DNA of 9,326 nucleotides from CAYGKP01 sp964350605 (GTDB taxonomy: Bacteria; Bacteroidota; Bacteroidia; Cytophagales; JAAEPT01), in the NCBI GenBank assembly GCA_964350605.1, contig CAYGKP010000089.1:1-9326 (forward strand), read 5' to 3'. Positions 1 through 5,975 of this stretch are shown here, piece by piece; within the stretch, counting starts at the first letter, position 1, and every line of letters starts with the position of its first letter. A model generated the notes under the pieces. The model saw only the letters and a list, made by a program, of their open reading frames with translations, was not told where the DNA came from and did no database searches. The position numbers were made by a program, and so were the translations under genes.

Positions 1-176
1 GTCCGGCAGCGTCCTTCCGAAAGACCTTGCTGAACGAACACCACATCTTCACCGGTTCGGCGGCAACGCCAAACACCGTGCGCCTCCTCCCCCCGCTGGG
101 CATCGGGGAGGCTGAAGCCGATCTCTTCCTCGAATCCTTCCAGAAAGTGCTCACTACCCAATCTGTCGCTTCCTGA
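1..176 (+). CDS. argD: Acyl-ornithine aminotransferase, C-terminal end only (ArgD)
   Basis: Only the last 58 codons are present, read in the frame that begins at base 3 and ends with TGA at 174-176. The tail contains the block HHIFTGSAATPNTVRLLPPL followed by an acidic helix, which is the typical C-terminal domain of class III PLP-dependent acetylornithine/succinylornithine aminotransferases. This enzyme converts acyl-glutamate semialdehyde to acyl-ornithine, the step just before the transcarbamylase encoded next. The catalytic lysine and PLP-binding core lie upstream of the window. The next gene starts only 4 nt after its stop, so the two are surely co-transcribed. Identity is supported by both the short sequence match and the gene order; a different class III aminotransferase is unlikely in this place. 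Confidence 0.88.
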   Translation, partial: PAASFRKTLLNEHHIFTGSAATPNTVRLLPPLGIGEAEADLFLESFQKVLTTQSVAS

Positions 177-180
177 ACCG

Positions 181-1155
181 ATGGCGCTCAAACACTTCAC
201 CTCGGTTCGCGACATCGAAGACCTCGAGCAGATTGTCCGGTTGGCCCTTCAGATGAAGGCCAAACCCTTTGATCACGAAACACTCGGCCACCACAAGACG
301 CTGGGGATGATCTTCCTGAACCCCTCGCTGCGCACGCGCCTCTCGACCGAGCGGGCCGCACGCAACCTGGGCATGGAAGTCATGTCGATGAACTTCACCT
401 CCGACGGGTGGGGCCTCGAACAGGGCTCGGGCGTCATCATGAACGACAAGGCGGGCGAGCACATCAAAGAGGCCGCCCCGGTCATCGGGCAGTTCTGCGA
501 ACTGATCGGCATTCGCTCGTTCCCCAAGCTGGAAAACAAGGAACTCGACTACTCGGATGCGGTCCTCAACGACTTCATTCTGTACGCCAACCGGCCGATT
601 CTTTCGCTGGAATCCGCGACGTTGCACCCGCTTCAATCTTTCGCCGACCTGTTGACGATTGAGGAGTTAAAGCCCAAAAAACGCCCGAAAGTCGTTCTCA
701 CCTGGGCTCCGCACATCAAGAGCTTGCCCCAAGCGGTGCCGAACTCCTTTTCCGAGTGGATGAACTTCGCCGACGTGGATTTCATGATCACTCACCCCGA
801 GGGGTATGAACTTGATCCCAAATACGTGGGCCGTGCCGAGGTGGAGTACGATCAAGACAAGGCACTGAAAGGGGCCGATTTTGTCTACGTGAAAAACTGG
901 TCATCCTACTTCGACTACGGGAAGACGCTGACCCAGGACTCCTCGTGGATGATCACGCCCGAGAAAATGGCCCTGACCAAAAACGGAAAACTGATGCACT
1001 GCCTACCTGTGCGCCGCAACTTGGTGGTCAGCGAGGAGGTGCTCGACAGCAAACAATCGGTGGTCGTCCACCAAGCGGGCAACCGCCTGTGGGCGGCGCA
1101 AGCCATCATCAAAGAACTACTTGAAACCTGGTATGGGTCTGCTGCGAGTCGTTAA
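181..1155 (+). CDS. argF': N-succinylornithine (or N-acetylornithine) carbamoyltransferase, ArgF'
   Basis: This 324-residue transcarbamylase transfers carbamoyl phosphate to an N-acylated ornithine to give acyl-citrulline in cytoplasmic arginine synthesis. Visible motifs are the carbamoyl-phosphate loop NPSLRTR (residues 47-53), HPLQSFADL (149-157) and HCLPVRR (273-279). The overall sequence follows the Bacteroides fragilis succinylornithine enzyme closely as I remember it, for example TWAPH and THPEGYELDPK. Published work on the family shows that one active-site residue sets specificity: Glu92 in the Xanthomonas acetylornithine enzyme, Pro90 in the Bacteroides succinylornithine enzyme. The equivalent here is Gly92 (in KAGEH), so succinylornithine is the more likely substrate, by inference. 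The ATG at 181 lies 4 nt after argD, without a Shine-Dalgarno sequence, and gives the MALKHF start typical of the family. The 3' end overlaps argB by 23 nt. Confidence 0.93.
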   Translation: MALKHFTSVRDIEDLEQIVRLALQMKAKPFDHETLGHHKTLGMIFLNPSLRTRLSTERAARNLGMEVMSMNFTSDGWGLEQGSGVIMNDKAGEHIKEAAPVIGQFCELIGIRSFPKLENKELDYSDAVLNDFILYANRPILSLESATLHPLQSFADLLTIEELKPKKRPKVVLTWAPHIKSLPQAVPNSFSEWMNFADVDFMITHPEGYELDPKYVGRAEVEYDQDKALKGADFVYVKNWSSYFDYGKTLTQDSSWMITPEKMALTKNGKLMHCLPVRRNLVVSEEVLDSKQSVVVHQAGNRLWAAQAIIKELLETWYGSAASR

Positions 1156-1912
1156 AATCGGCGGAAATGTGGTGGACGATCCCGAAGCGCTCGATGCGTT
1201 TCTGACGGATTTTGTCGCTTTGGATGGACCCAAAGTGCTCGTGCATGGCGGAGGGAAAATTGCCACGAAAACCGCAGCCGCGCTGGGCATCGATGCACAG
1301 ATGGTCGACGGTCGGCGCGTCACTGATGGCGAGATGCTGATGGTCTGCATCATGGTCTACGCCGGGCTGATCAACAAGACCATCGTCGCCAAGCTGCAAG
1401 CCTTAGGGGCCAACGCCATTGGCCTATCGGGTGCCGACGGCGATGCGATGCGCGCCCACAAGCGCACGGGGTCGGACATTGACTATGGCTTTGTTGGCGA
1501 CATCGACCACGTGAACGACACGTTCCTGGGCGGCCTGATCGGCCAGGGCATGGTACCTGTGCTCGCGCCGATCACCCACGATAAGCAGGGCTTGCTCCTC
1601 AACACCAACGCCGACACCATCGCTGGCGAAGCAGCCCGCAACTTGAGCGGTGGCTTCCAGACAGAGCTGATTTATTGCTTCGAGTTGCCCGGCGTGCTGT
1701 TCGACATCAACGACCGTGATTCGGTCATCCCTCAACTGAACCCCACTCAATACGAAGAGTTGAAAGAGAAGGGCATCATCGCCAAAGGCATGGTGCCCAA
1801 GCTCGACAATTGCTTCGCGGCCATCGCCGGCGGTGCGAGTCGCGTACGTATTTGCCAATCTACCGCCCTATCGAAACTCTCGGACGAGCCGGGCACTGTG
1901 CTCGTCCCCTAA
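1133..1912 (+). CDS. argB: N-acylglutamate kinase (ArgB)
   Basis: This 259-residue amino-acid kinase phosphorylates N-acetyl- or N-succinylglutamate, the second step of arginine synthesis. Motifs seen are the nucleotide-binding KIGG (Lys8), the glycine-rich VHGGGK (37-42), DGRRVTD, GLSGADGD, NTNADTIAGE (157-166) and KGMVPKLDN (218-226), all in the expected order. I chose the ATG at 1133, giving MGLLRVVKIGG; a TTG at 1121 would add only four residues. The start lies inside the transcarbamylase gene (23-nt overlap), which suggests translational coupling. Only seven residues precede KIGG, so the N-terminal kinked helix that arginine-sensitive, hexameric kinases of the family carry is absent; by inference this enzyme resembles the arginine-insensitive E. 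coli type. If the transcarbamylase is succinyl-specific, the substrate here would be N-succinylglutamate. Confidence 0.95.
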   Translation: MGLLRVVKIGGNVVDDPEALDAFLTDFVALDGPKVLVHGGGKIATKTAAALGIDAQMVDGRRVTDGEMLMVCIMVYAGLINKTIVAKLQALGANAIGLSGADGDAMRAHKRTGSDIDYGFVGDIDHVNDTFLGGLIGQGMVPVLAPITHDKQGLLLNTNADTIAGEAARNLSGGFQTELIYCFELPGVLFDINDRDSVIPQLNPTQYEELKEKGIIAKGMVPKLDNCFAAIAGGASRVRICQSTALSKLSDEPGTVLVP

Positions 1913-1964
1913 GTCCCCTATGACCTCGTTTGAATCGACCTCCACTGTACTTTCGAATCTCACC

Positions 1965-3038
1965 ATGGCAGACCTGAAAACCCTGCAGTCCGACGCCATC
2001 CAGCTCTTGCAAGATCTGATTCGCATCGAATCGCTCAGCAAGGAGGAGCACGAAACGGCCGACCGCATCCAGCGCTTTTTGAAGAACTGTGGCATCCGCA
2101 CGCAGCGCATGGAAAACAACGTCTATTGCTACAACAAGCACTTTGACGCCTCGAAGCCAACGGTCCTGCTCAACTCGCACCACGACACGGTGAAGCCGAA
2201 CCCAGGCTACACCCGCGATCCCTTTTCGCCCGACATTGAGGACGGCAAACTTTACGGCCTCGGTTCGAATGATGCGGGCGGCTGCCTGGTCTCGCTGATG
2301 GCGGCGTTCCGCTATTTCAACGACCGCGAAGACCTGGCCTACAACGTCTGCTTCGCTGGTACTTCGGAGGAGGAAATTTCAGGGCCTAACGGACTAGAGT
2401 TACTCTACCCAGACCTGGAGAACATTGAATTTGCCATCGTGGGTGAACCGACACTCATGGACATCGCAGTGGCTGAAAAGGGCCTGATGGTCATCGATTG
2501 CACTGCAATGGGTGTGAGCGGTCACGCGGCCCGCGAGGAGGGTGATAACGCTCTTTACAAAGCATTGGACGACATCAACTGGGTGCGCAACTACCAGTTT
2601 GAAAAGGTCTCTGAACACTTGGGGGCCATGAAAATGTCCGCCACGATCATCAAAGCGGGCTACCAGCACAACGTGGTGCCCGAACGTTGCGAGTTCGTTC
2701 TTGACGTGCGGGTCACCGACCAGTACACTAACGAAGAGGTCTTCGAAATCATCGAAATGAACCTGCAATCAGAGATCACGCCACGCTCGGTGCGGTTGCG
2801 CCCTTCGTTCATCGAAATGGAACATCCCCTAGTGAAAGCGGCCCTCAAGCAGGGCGCAAAACCCTACGGCTCGCCAACCACCTCGGACCAAGCTTTGGTG
2901 CCCGTGCCTTCCGCGAAAATGGGTCCCGGCGACTCGGCGCGTTCGCACTCGGCCGATGAATTCGTTTGGGTTCACGAGATTGAGGAAGGCGTCGAGAAGT
3001 ACATCAAGATTCTCGAGGACACGATCGTTCAAAAATAA
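1965..3038 (+). CDS. argE: M20 family N-acyl-citrulline/ornithine deacylase (ArgE-like)
   Basis: This 357-residue metallopeptidase-fold enzyme removes the acyl group from the arginine intermediate, releasing succinate or acetate. In a pathway that uses an acyl-ornithine carbamoyltransferase, the substrate is acyl-citrulline. The M20 dinuclear metal site is visible: His72 and Asp74 in HHDTVKP, bridging Asp103 in GSNDAGG, catalytic Glu135/Glu136 in TSEEE, Glu161 in VGEPT and His328 in RSHSADEF; His187 in SGHAA marks the dimerisation-lid region. The start at ATG 1965 (MADLKTLQ) matches the N-terminus of Bacteroidota relatives as I remember them. An in-frame ATG at 1920 would add 15 residues and lie 7 nt after argB, and a GTG at 1833 overlapping argB is less likely. 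Neither ATG has a Shine-Dalgarno sequence. The stop codon directly abuts the argH start. Confidence 0.9.
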   Translation: MADLKTLQSDAIQLLQDLIRIESLSKEEHETADRIQRFLKNCGIRTQRMENNVYCYNKHFDASKPTVLLNSHHDTVKPNPGYTRDPFSPDIEDGKLYGLGSNDAGGCLVSLMAAFRYFNDREDLAYNVCFAGTSEEEISGPNGLELLYPDLENIEFAIVGEPTLMDIAVAEKGLMVIDCTAMGVSGHAAREEGDNALYKALDDINWVRNYQFEKVSEHLGAMKMSATIIKAGYQHNVVPERCEFVLDVRVTDQYTNEEVFEIIEMNLQSEITPRSVRLRPSFIEMEHPLVKAALKQGAKPYGSPTTSDQALVPVPSAKMGPGDSARSHSADEFVWVHEIEEGVEKYIKILEDTIVQK

Positions 3039-4382
3039 GTGAGTCAGGCGGGTAAACTTTGGGCCAAGGGAGGCGGACTCGATCCCCGCGTTGAGGCGTT
3101 CACCATCGGGCGCGATGCGGAGTTCGACATGCAACTCGCGCCGTTCGATGTGCTTGGCACCTTGGCGCATACCCAGATGCTCGCCGAAGTGGGCCTGTTG
3201 CCGAAGTCCGAATTGCCTGCGATCCAGAAGGAATTGCAAGCGATTTATCAGCGCATCGAAAAGGGAACCTTCCAGATCGAAGCGGGAATGGAGGACGTGC
3301 ATTCCCAAGTGGAAGCCGACCTGACCAGGGCCCTCGGCGACATCGGAAAGAAAGTCCATTCGGGCCGCTCACGGAACGATCAAGTCTTGGTCGATTTGAA
3401 GCTCTACCTGCGCGATCGGTTGGAGACAACCGCCCGCGCAGTGGAAGGCCTCTTCACCACCCTGCAAGCCCAAAGCGAGGCCCACAAGGACAAGCTTCTG
3501 CCCGGCTACACACACCTGCAATTGGCCATGCCCAGCAGCTTCGGACTTTGGTTCGGGGCTTATGCAGAGGCACTGGCCGAAGACCTGTTGCTCCTGCAAA
3601 CGGCGTATCGCTTTGCCAACCGCAATCCCTTAGGCAGTGCTGCGGGCTATGGCTCGTCCTTTCCCTTGGATCGGGATTTGACGAGTGAACTGCTCGGCTT
3701 CGACGGCCCCCATGTGAATGTTGTGGCGGCGCAAATGTCACGAGGGCGCGCGGAAAAAGTCGCGGCGATGGCCTTGGCCCAAGTGGCCTCGACGGTCGCA
3801 CGGATGGCGATGGACGTGTGCCTCTACATGAACCAGAACTTCGGGTTCCTCTCCTTCCCCGATGCGCTGACGACGGGCTCGTCGATCATGCCGCACAAGA
3901 AGAACCCCGATGTCTTCGAACTAATCCGTGGGCGGTGCAATCGCTTGCAAGCCCTGCCGAACGAAATCGCGATGCTGCTCACCAACCTACCGAGTGGCTA
4001 TCACCGCGAGCTGCAACTGATGAAGGAGGGCCTGTTTCCCGCCTTCGAAACGCTGAATTCCTGCCTAGAGATGGCGGGCTTCATGTTGGAGCACGCACAG
4101 ATCAAGGAAGGCATTTTGGAAGACCCCAAGTACCAATCGCTGTTCTCGGTCGAGGTGGTCAATCAGCTTGTGCAGGAGGGGATGCCCTTCCGCGATGCGT
4201 ACAAGGAAGTCGGCAAGCAGATCGCCGAGGGGACGTATGCCCCCTCCACCAAGCTGGACCATACTCATTTGGGGACTATCGGCAACCTCGGTACCGCGCG
4301 CATCAAGGCCTACTTCGAGGAGAACCTTTCGACCTTTCCCTTCGCCAAGGTGAAGGCGGCGCAGGAGAAGCTACTAGTCTGA
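3039..4382 (+). CDS. argH: Argininosuccinate lyase (ArgH)
   Basis: This 447-residue enzyme of the fumarase/aspartase superfamily cleaves argininosuccinate to arginine and fumarate, the last pathway step, as a cytoplasmic homotetramer. Superfamily signatures are present: HSGRSRNDQV (107-116), the TH pair with His159, and the catalytic loop GSSIMPHKKNP (280-290) holding the active serine. The GTG start at 3039 follows the TAA stop of the deacylase with no gap, and gives MSQAGKLWAKG, matching the usual KLW start of the family; the next in-frame ATG, inside DAEFDMQL, would remove conserved residues. It ends with TGA at 4380-4382. The next gene begins after a single A, leaving no room for a terminator. 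GC content in a sample line is about 58%, in sharp contrast with the following gene. argG is not in the window. Confidence 0.96.
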   Translation: MSQAGKLWAKGGGLDPRVEAFTIGRDAEFDMQLAPFDVLGTLAHTQMLAEVGLLPKSELPAIQKELQAIYQRIEKGTFQIEAGMEDVHSQVEADLTRALGDIGKKVHSGRSRNDQVLVDLKLYLRDRLETTARAVEGLFTTLQAQSEAHKDKLLPGYTHLQLAMPSSFGLWFGAYAEALAEDLLLLQTAYRFANRNPLGSAAGYGSSFPLDRDLTSELLGFDGPHVNVVAAQMSRGRAEKVAAMALAQVASTVARMAMDVCLYMNQNFGFLSFPDALTTGSSIMPHKKNPDVFELIRGRCNRLQALPNEIAMLLTNLPSGYHRELQLMKEGLFPAFETLNSCLEMAGFMLEHAQIKEGILEDPKYQSLFSVEVVNQLVQEGMPFRDAYKEVGKQIAEGTYAPSTKLDHTHLGTIGNLGTARIKAYFEENLSTFPFAKVKAAQEKLLV

Positions 4383-4383
4383 A

Positions 4384-4944
4384 ATGAGAGACATTGAGAT
4401 TCGTGATTTCCTGAAGAAGGAATGCTTTGACCTCCATACCGAAGAGCCGGACACCCTAGTTGTTGATGAATTAAAGATTTGTGGTGGCAGATCAATAGCT
4501 GACCTAGCCATCGTTAATGGCGCTTTGCACGGGTTCGAGATAAAAAGCAAGAGAGATAATCTTGATCGACTATCTAGCCAAGTCGCGAACTACTCAAAAG
4601 TATTTGACTACGTAACACTGGTAGTAGATAGCTCTCATACCACAAAGGCTATGAGTATCGTACCCAAGTGGTGGGAAATCTGGACGATAACCGACAGCGA
4701 CGAATCCATTAGGAAGGTTATCAAAAGACGCGGTAGACGAAACCGAAGTATTTGCCTTTTCTCAATAGCCCAATTCCTCTCGAAAGAAGAAGCTCAACAC
4801 CTTCTACTCTCTCACTTCCCAGACTTAAAGGTCAAAAGCAAGAGAAGGTGGACTCTTTGGGAAATCCTAGCAGATAACTTTGCTGAACGTCAGTTGAGCG
4901 ATGCAATAAGAGCAATTCTCAAGAACAGAATAAGCAAGCCCTAG
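4384..4944 (+). CDS. PD-(D/E)xK nuclease-like protein of the sce7726 family
   Basis: This 186-residue protein resembles the sce7726 family, named after a Sorangium cellulosum gene. Residues 29-70 hold a PD-(D/E)xK-like core: Glu29, Asp40 in SIADLAIV, Glu52 and Lys54 in HGFEIKS, and a QxxxY element (Gln66, Tyr70). The core spells ALHGFEIKSKRDNLDRL followed by QVANYSKVFDYVTLVV, characteristic of the family. A basic segment KVIKRRGRRNR (111-121) and the C-terminal RRWTLWEIL helix (154-162) follow. These suggest a metal-dependent DNA- or RNA-cleaving fold, but activity and target are unknown. The ATG follows argH by one base, so the gene is probably read from the arginine transcript. GC in sample lines is about 43% and rare-looking codons such as AGA and ATA are frequent, unlike neighbours, which implies transfer. 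The stop shares a CTAG palindrome with the convergent beta-family gene. Confidence 0.8.
   Translation: MRDIEIRDFLKKECFDLHTEEPDTLVVDELKICGGRSIADLAIVNGALHGFEIKSKRDNLDRLSSQVANYSKVFDYVTLVVDSSHTTKAMSIVPKWWEIWTITDSDESIRKVIKRRGRRNRSICLFSIAQFLSKEEAQHLLLSHFPDLKVKSKRRWTLWEILADNFAERQLSDAIRAILKNRISKP
4941..4944. other. Shared palindromic stop: CTAG read as TAG on both strands
   Basis: The two convergent accessory genes overlap by four bases, CTAG. Because the tetramer is its own reverse complement, it gives TAG at 4942-4944 on the + strand and TAG at 4943-4941 on the - strand. There is therefore no intergenic space for a conventional terminator between them. Confidence 0.9.
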
Positions 4945-5960
4945 TTGAGCGAGTTGATGAGGGTAATATGATGTGATTGCGCAACTGACACCCAATTGGT
5001 CGAGTTTCCCGGACCACCTTGCTTATCCGCTCTTTCGAAAATGTACTTGTCTCCCCATGAGAAGTCACGCCCCATATAGTCGGGGTGGTTAACTACTTCT
5101 TTAGCCTTGGCATAGTACTGTTTTCCGCCATCGGCGTGATCGCTTGGACGAATCCCACGAAAGACAAGGAAGCTATCCTCCTTCGTATACTTAATGGAGC
5201 AGCTTCCCTCGTACGGAGTCTTATCCTCAGGAATTACTGGATGCACTGCCCCGTAGTCAGCATATACCAATGGGGTACTGTCTAGTACGTCAGATTTCTT
5301 GACTTCATTCCAAATCCTAAACTCATGTCTCGGAAGAATGTGAACAAGTCCCGGCGCCAGGGCTCCAAGGTCTTTAGGGAATGAACCCGAGGCTACAATA
5401 ACAGACGCCAGTGGTGGTAACTGACTTAGAGCCTGAATAATCAAGCCATAGCTGTTTGTTAAGTGCTGTACTAAATGAGCCTCTCCAACATACCCAAAAT
5501 CAATTAGGAGATGAAGCCCGTCCGCTCCAATCTTGAACTTCTCAAGGATTGAAACCAACTCCGTATACAACTCAGCGGGCTCGAAATCACCGCTGACAGC
5601 TCGAAAACAAATTGAGGTTGGCGCACGGTCTACTAACGCCTCAACGTACTCCTTAGAGGAATTCGACCGAATAACCGGTATCACGTTTGTTCCATTAGAC
5701 CGAATACCATCGTAGAACCCGAGAGCCGACACATTGTCAGTTTTTAACTCGAAAACATCCAAGAACATTTGGCTTCCCTTGAAGGACCAGCACTGTAATT
5801 CTTTGACACGTTTTTCTTGATACTCCTTTTTATCACGTCCCAATTTATCATCAGGTACAACCTGAATGAGGGGAGTGACACCCTGCTTAACTTCATTTGC
5901 TAGAGTCTCGAGAGCAGAGTGCTCACCCTGCTTGCCTCGTAAAATTGGAACGTACTTCAT
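4941..5960 (-). CDS. Beta family (sce7725-like) protein of unknown function
   Basis: This 339-residue protein resembles the 'beta protein' family. The opening MKYVPILRGKQGEHSALETL and the closing GNSTNWVSVAQSHHITLI (residues 318-335) are what I recognise, along with DFGYV (154-158), ASGSFPKDL (190-198), the charged RHEFRIWNEV (211-220) and YADYGAVHP (233-241). I see no signal peptide or membrane segment, so it is likely cytoplasmic; the alternating strand-helix pattern could be a barrel, but that is a guess. No catalytic mechanism is known to me. In So ce56 the related genes sce7725 and sce7726 are adjacent, which supports a functional pair with the gene at 4384. The ATG follows the dnaK stop by 15 nt in the same direction with an A-rich leader, so dnaK read-through could express it. 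GC is about 43% in a sample line. Confidence 0.8.
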   Translation of the reverse strand: MKYVPILRGKQGEHSALETLANEVKQGVTPLIQVVPDDKLGRDKKEYQEKRVKELQCWSFKGSQMFLDVFELKTDNVSALGFYDGIRSNGTNVIPVIRSNSSKEYVEALVDRAPTSICFRAVSGDFEPAELYTELVSILEKFKIGADGLHLLIDFGYVGEAHLVQHLTNSYGLIIQALSQLPPLASVIVASGSFPKDLGALAPGLVHILPRHEFRIWNEVKKSDVLDSTPLVYADYGAVHPVIPEDKTPYEGSCSIKYTKEDSFLVFRGIRPSDHADGGKQYYAKAKEVVNHPDYMGRDFSWGDKYIFERADKQGGPGNSTNWVSVAQSHHITLINSLN

Positions 5961-5975
5961 GTATCACATAACTGG

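Noticed and set aside
3818..4387. A 189-codon frame on the + strand inside argH
   Set aside because: It is a shifted-frame shadow of argH, which has intact catalytic motifs through this stretch.
4977..4999. Short palindromes TTGCGCAA and CCAATTGG just after the convergent stops, considered as a terminator
   Set aside because: They lie inside the beta-family coding sequence, the stems are only 4 bp with no loop, and no T-run follows.
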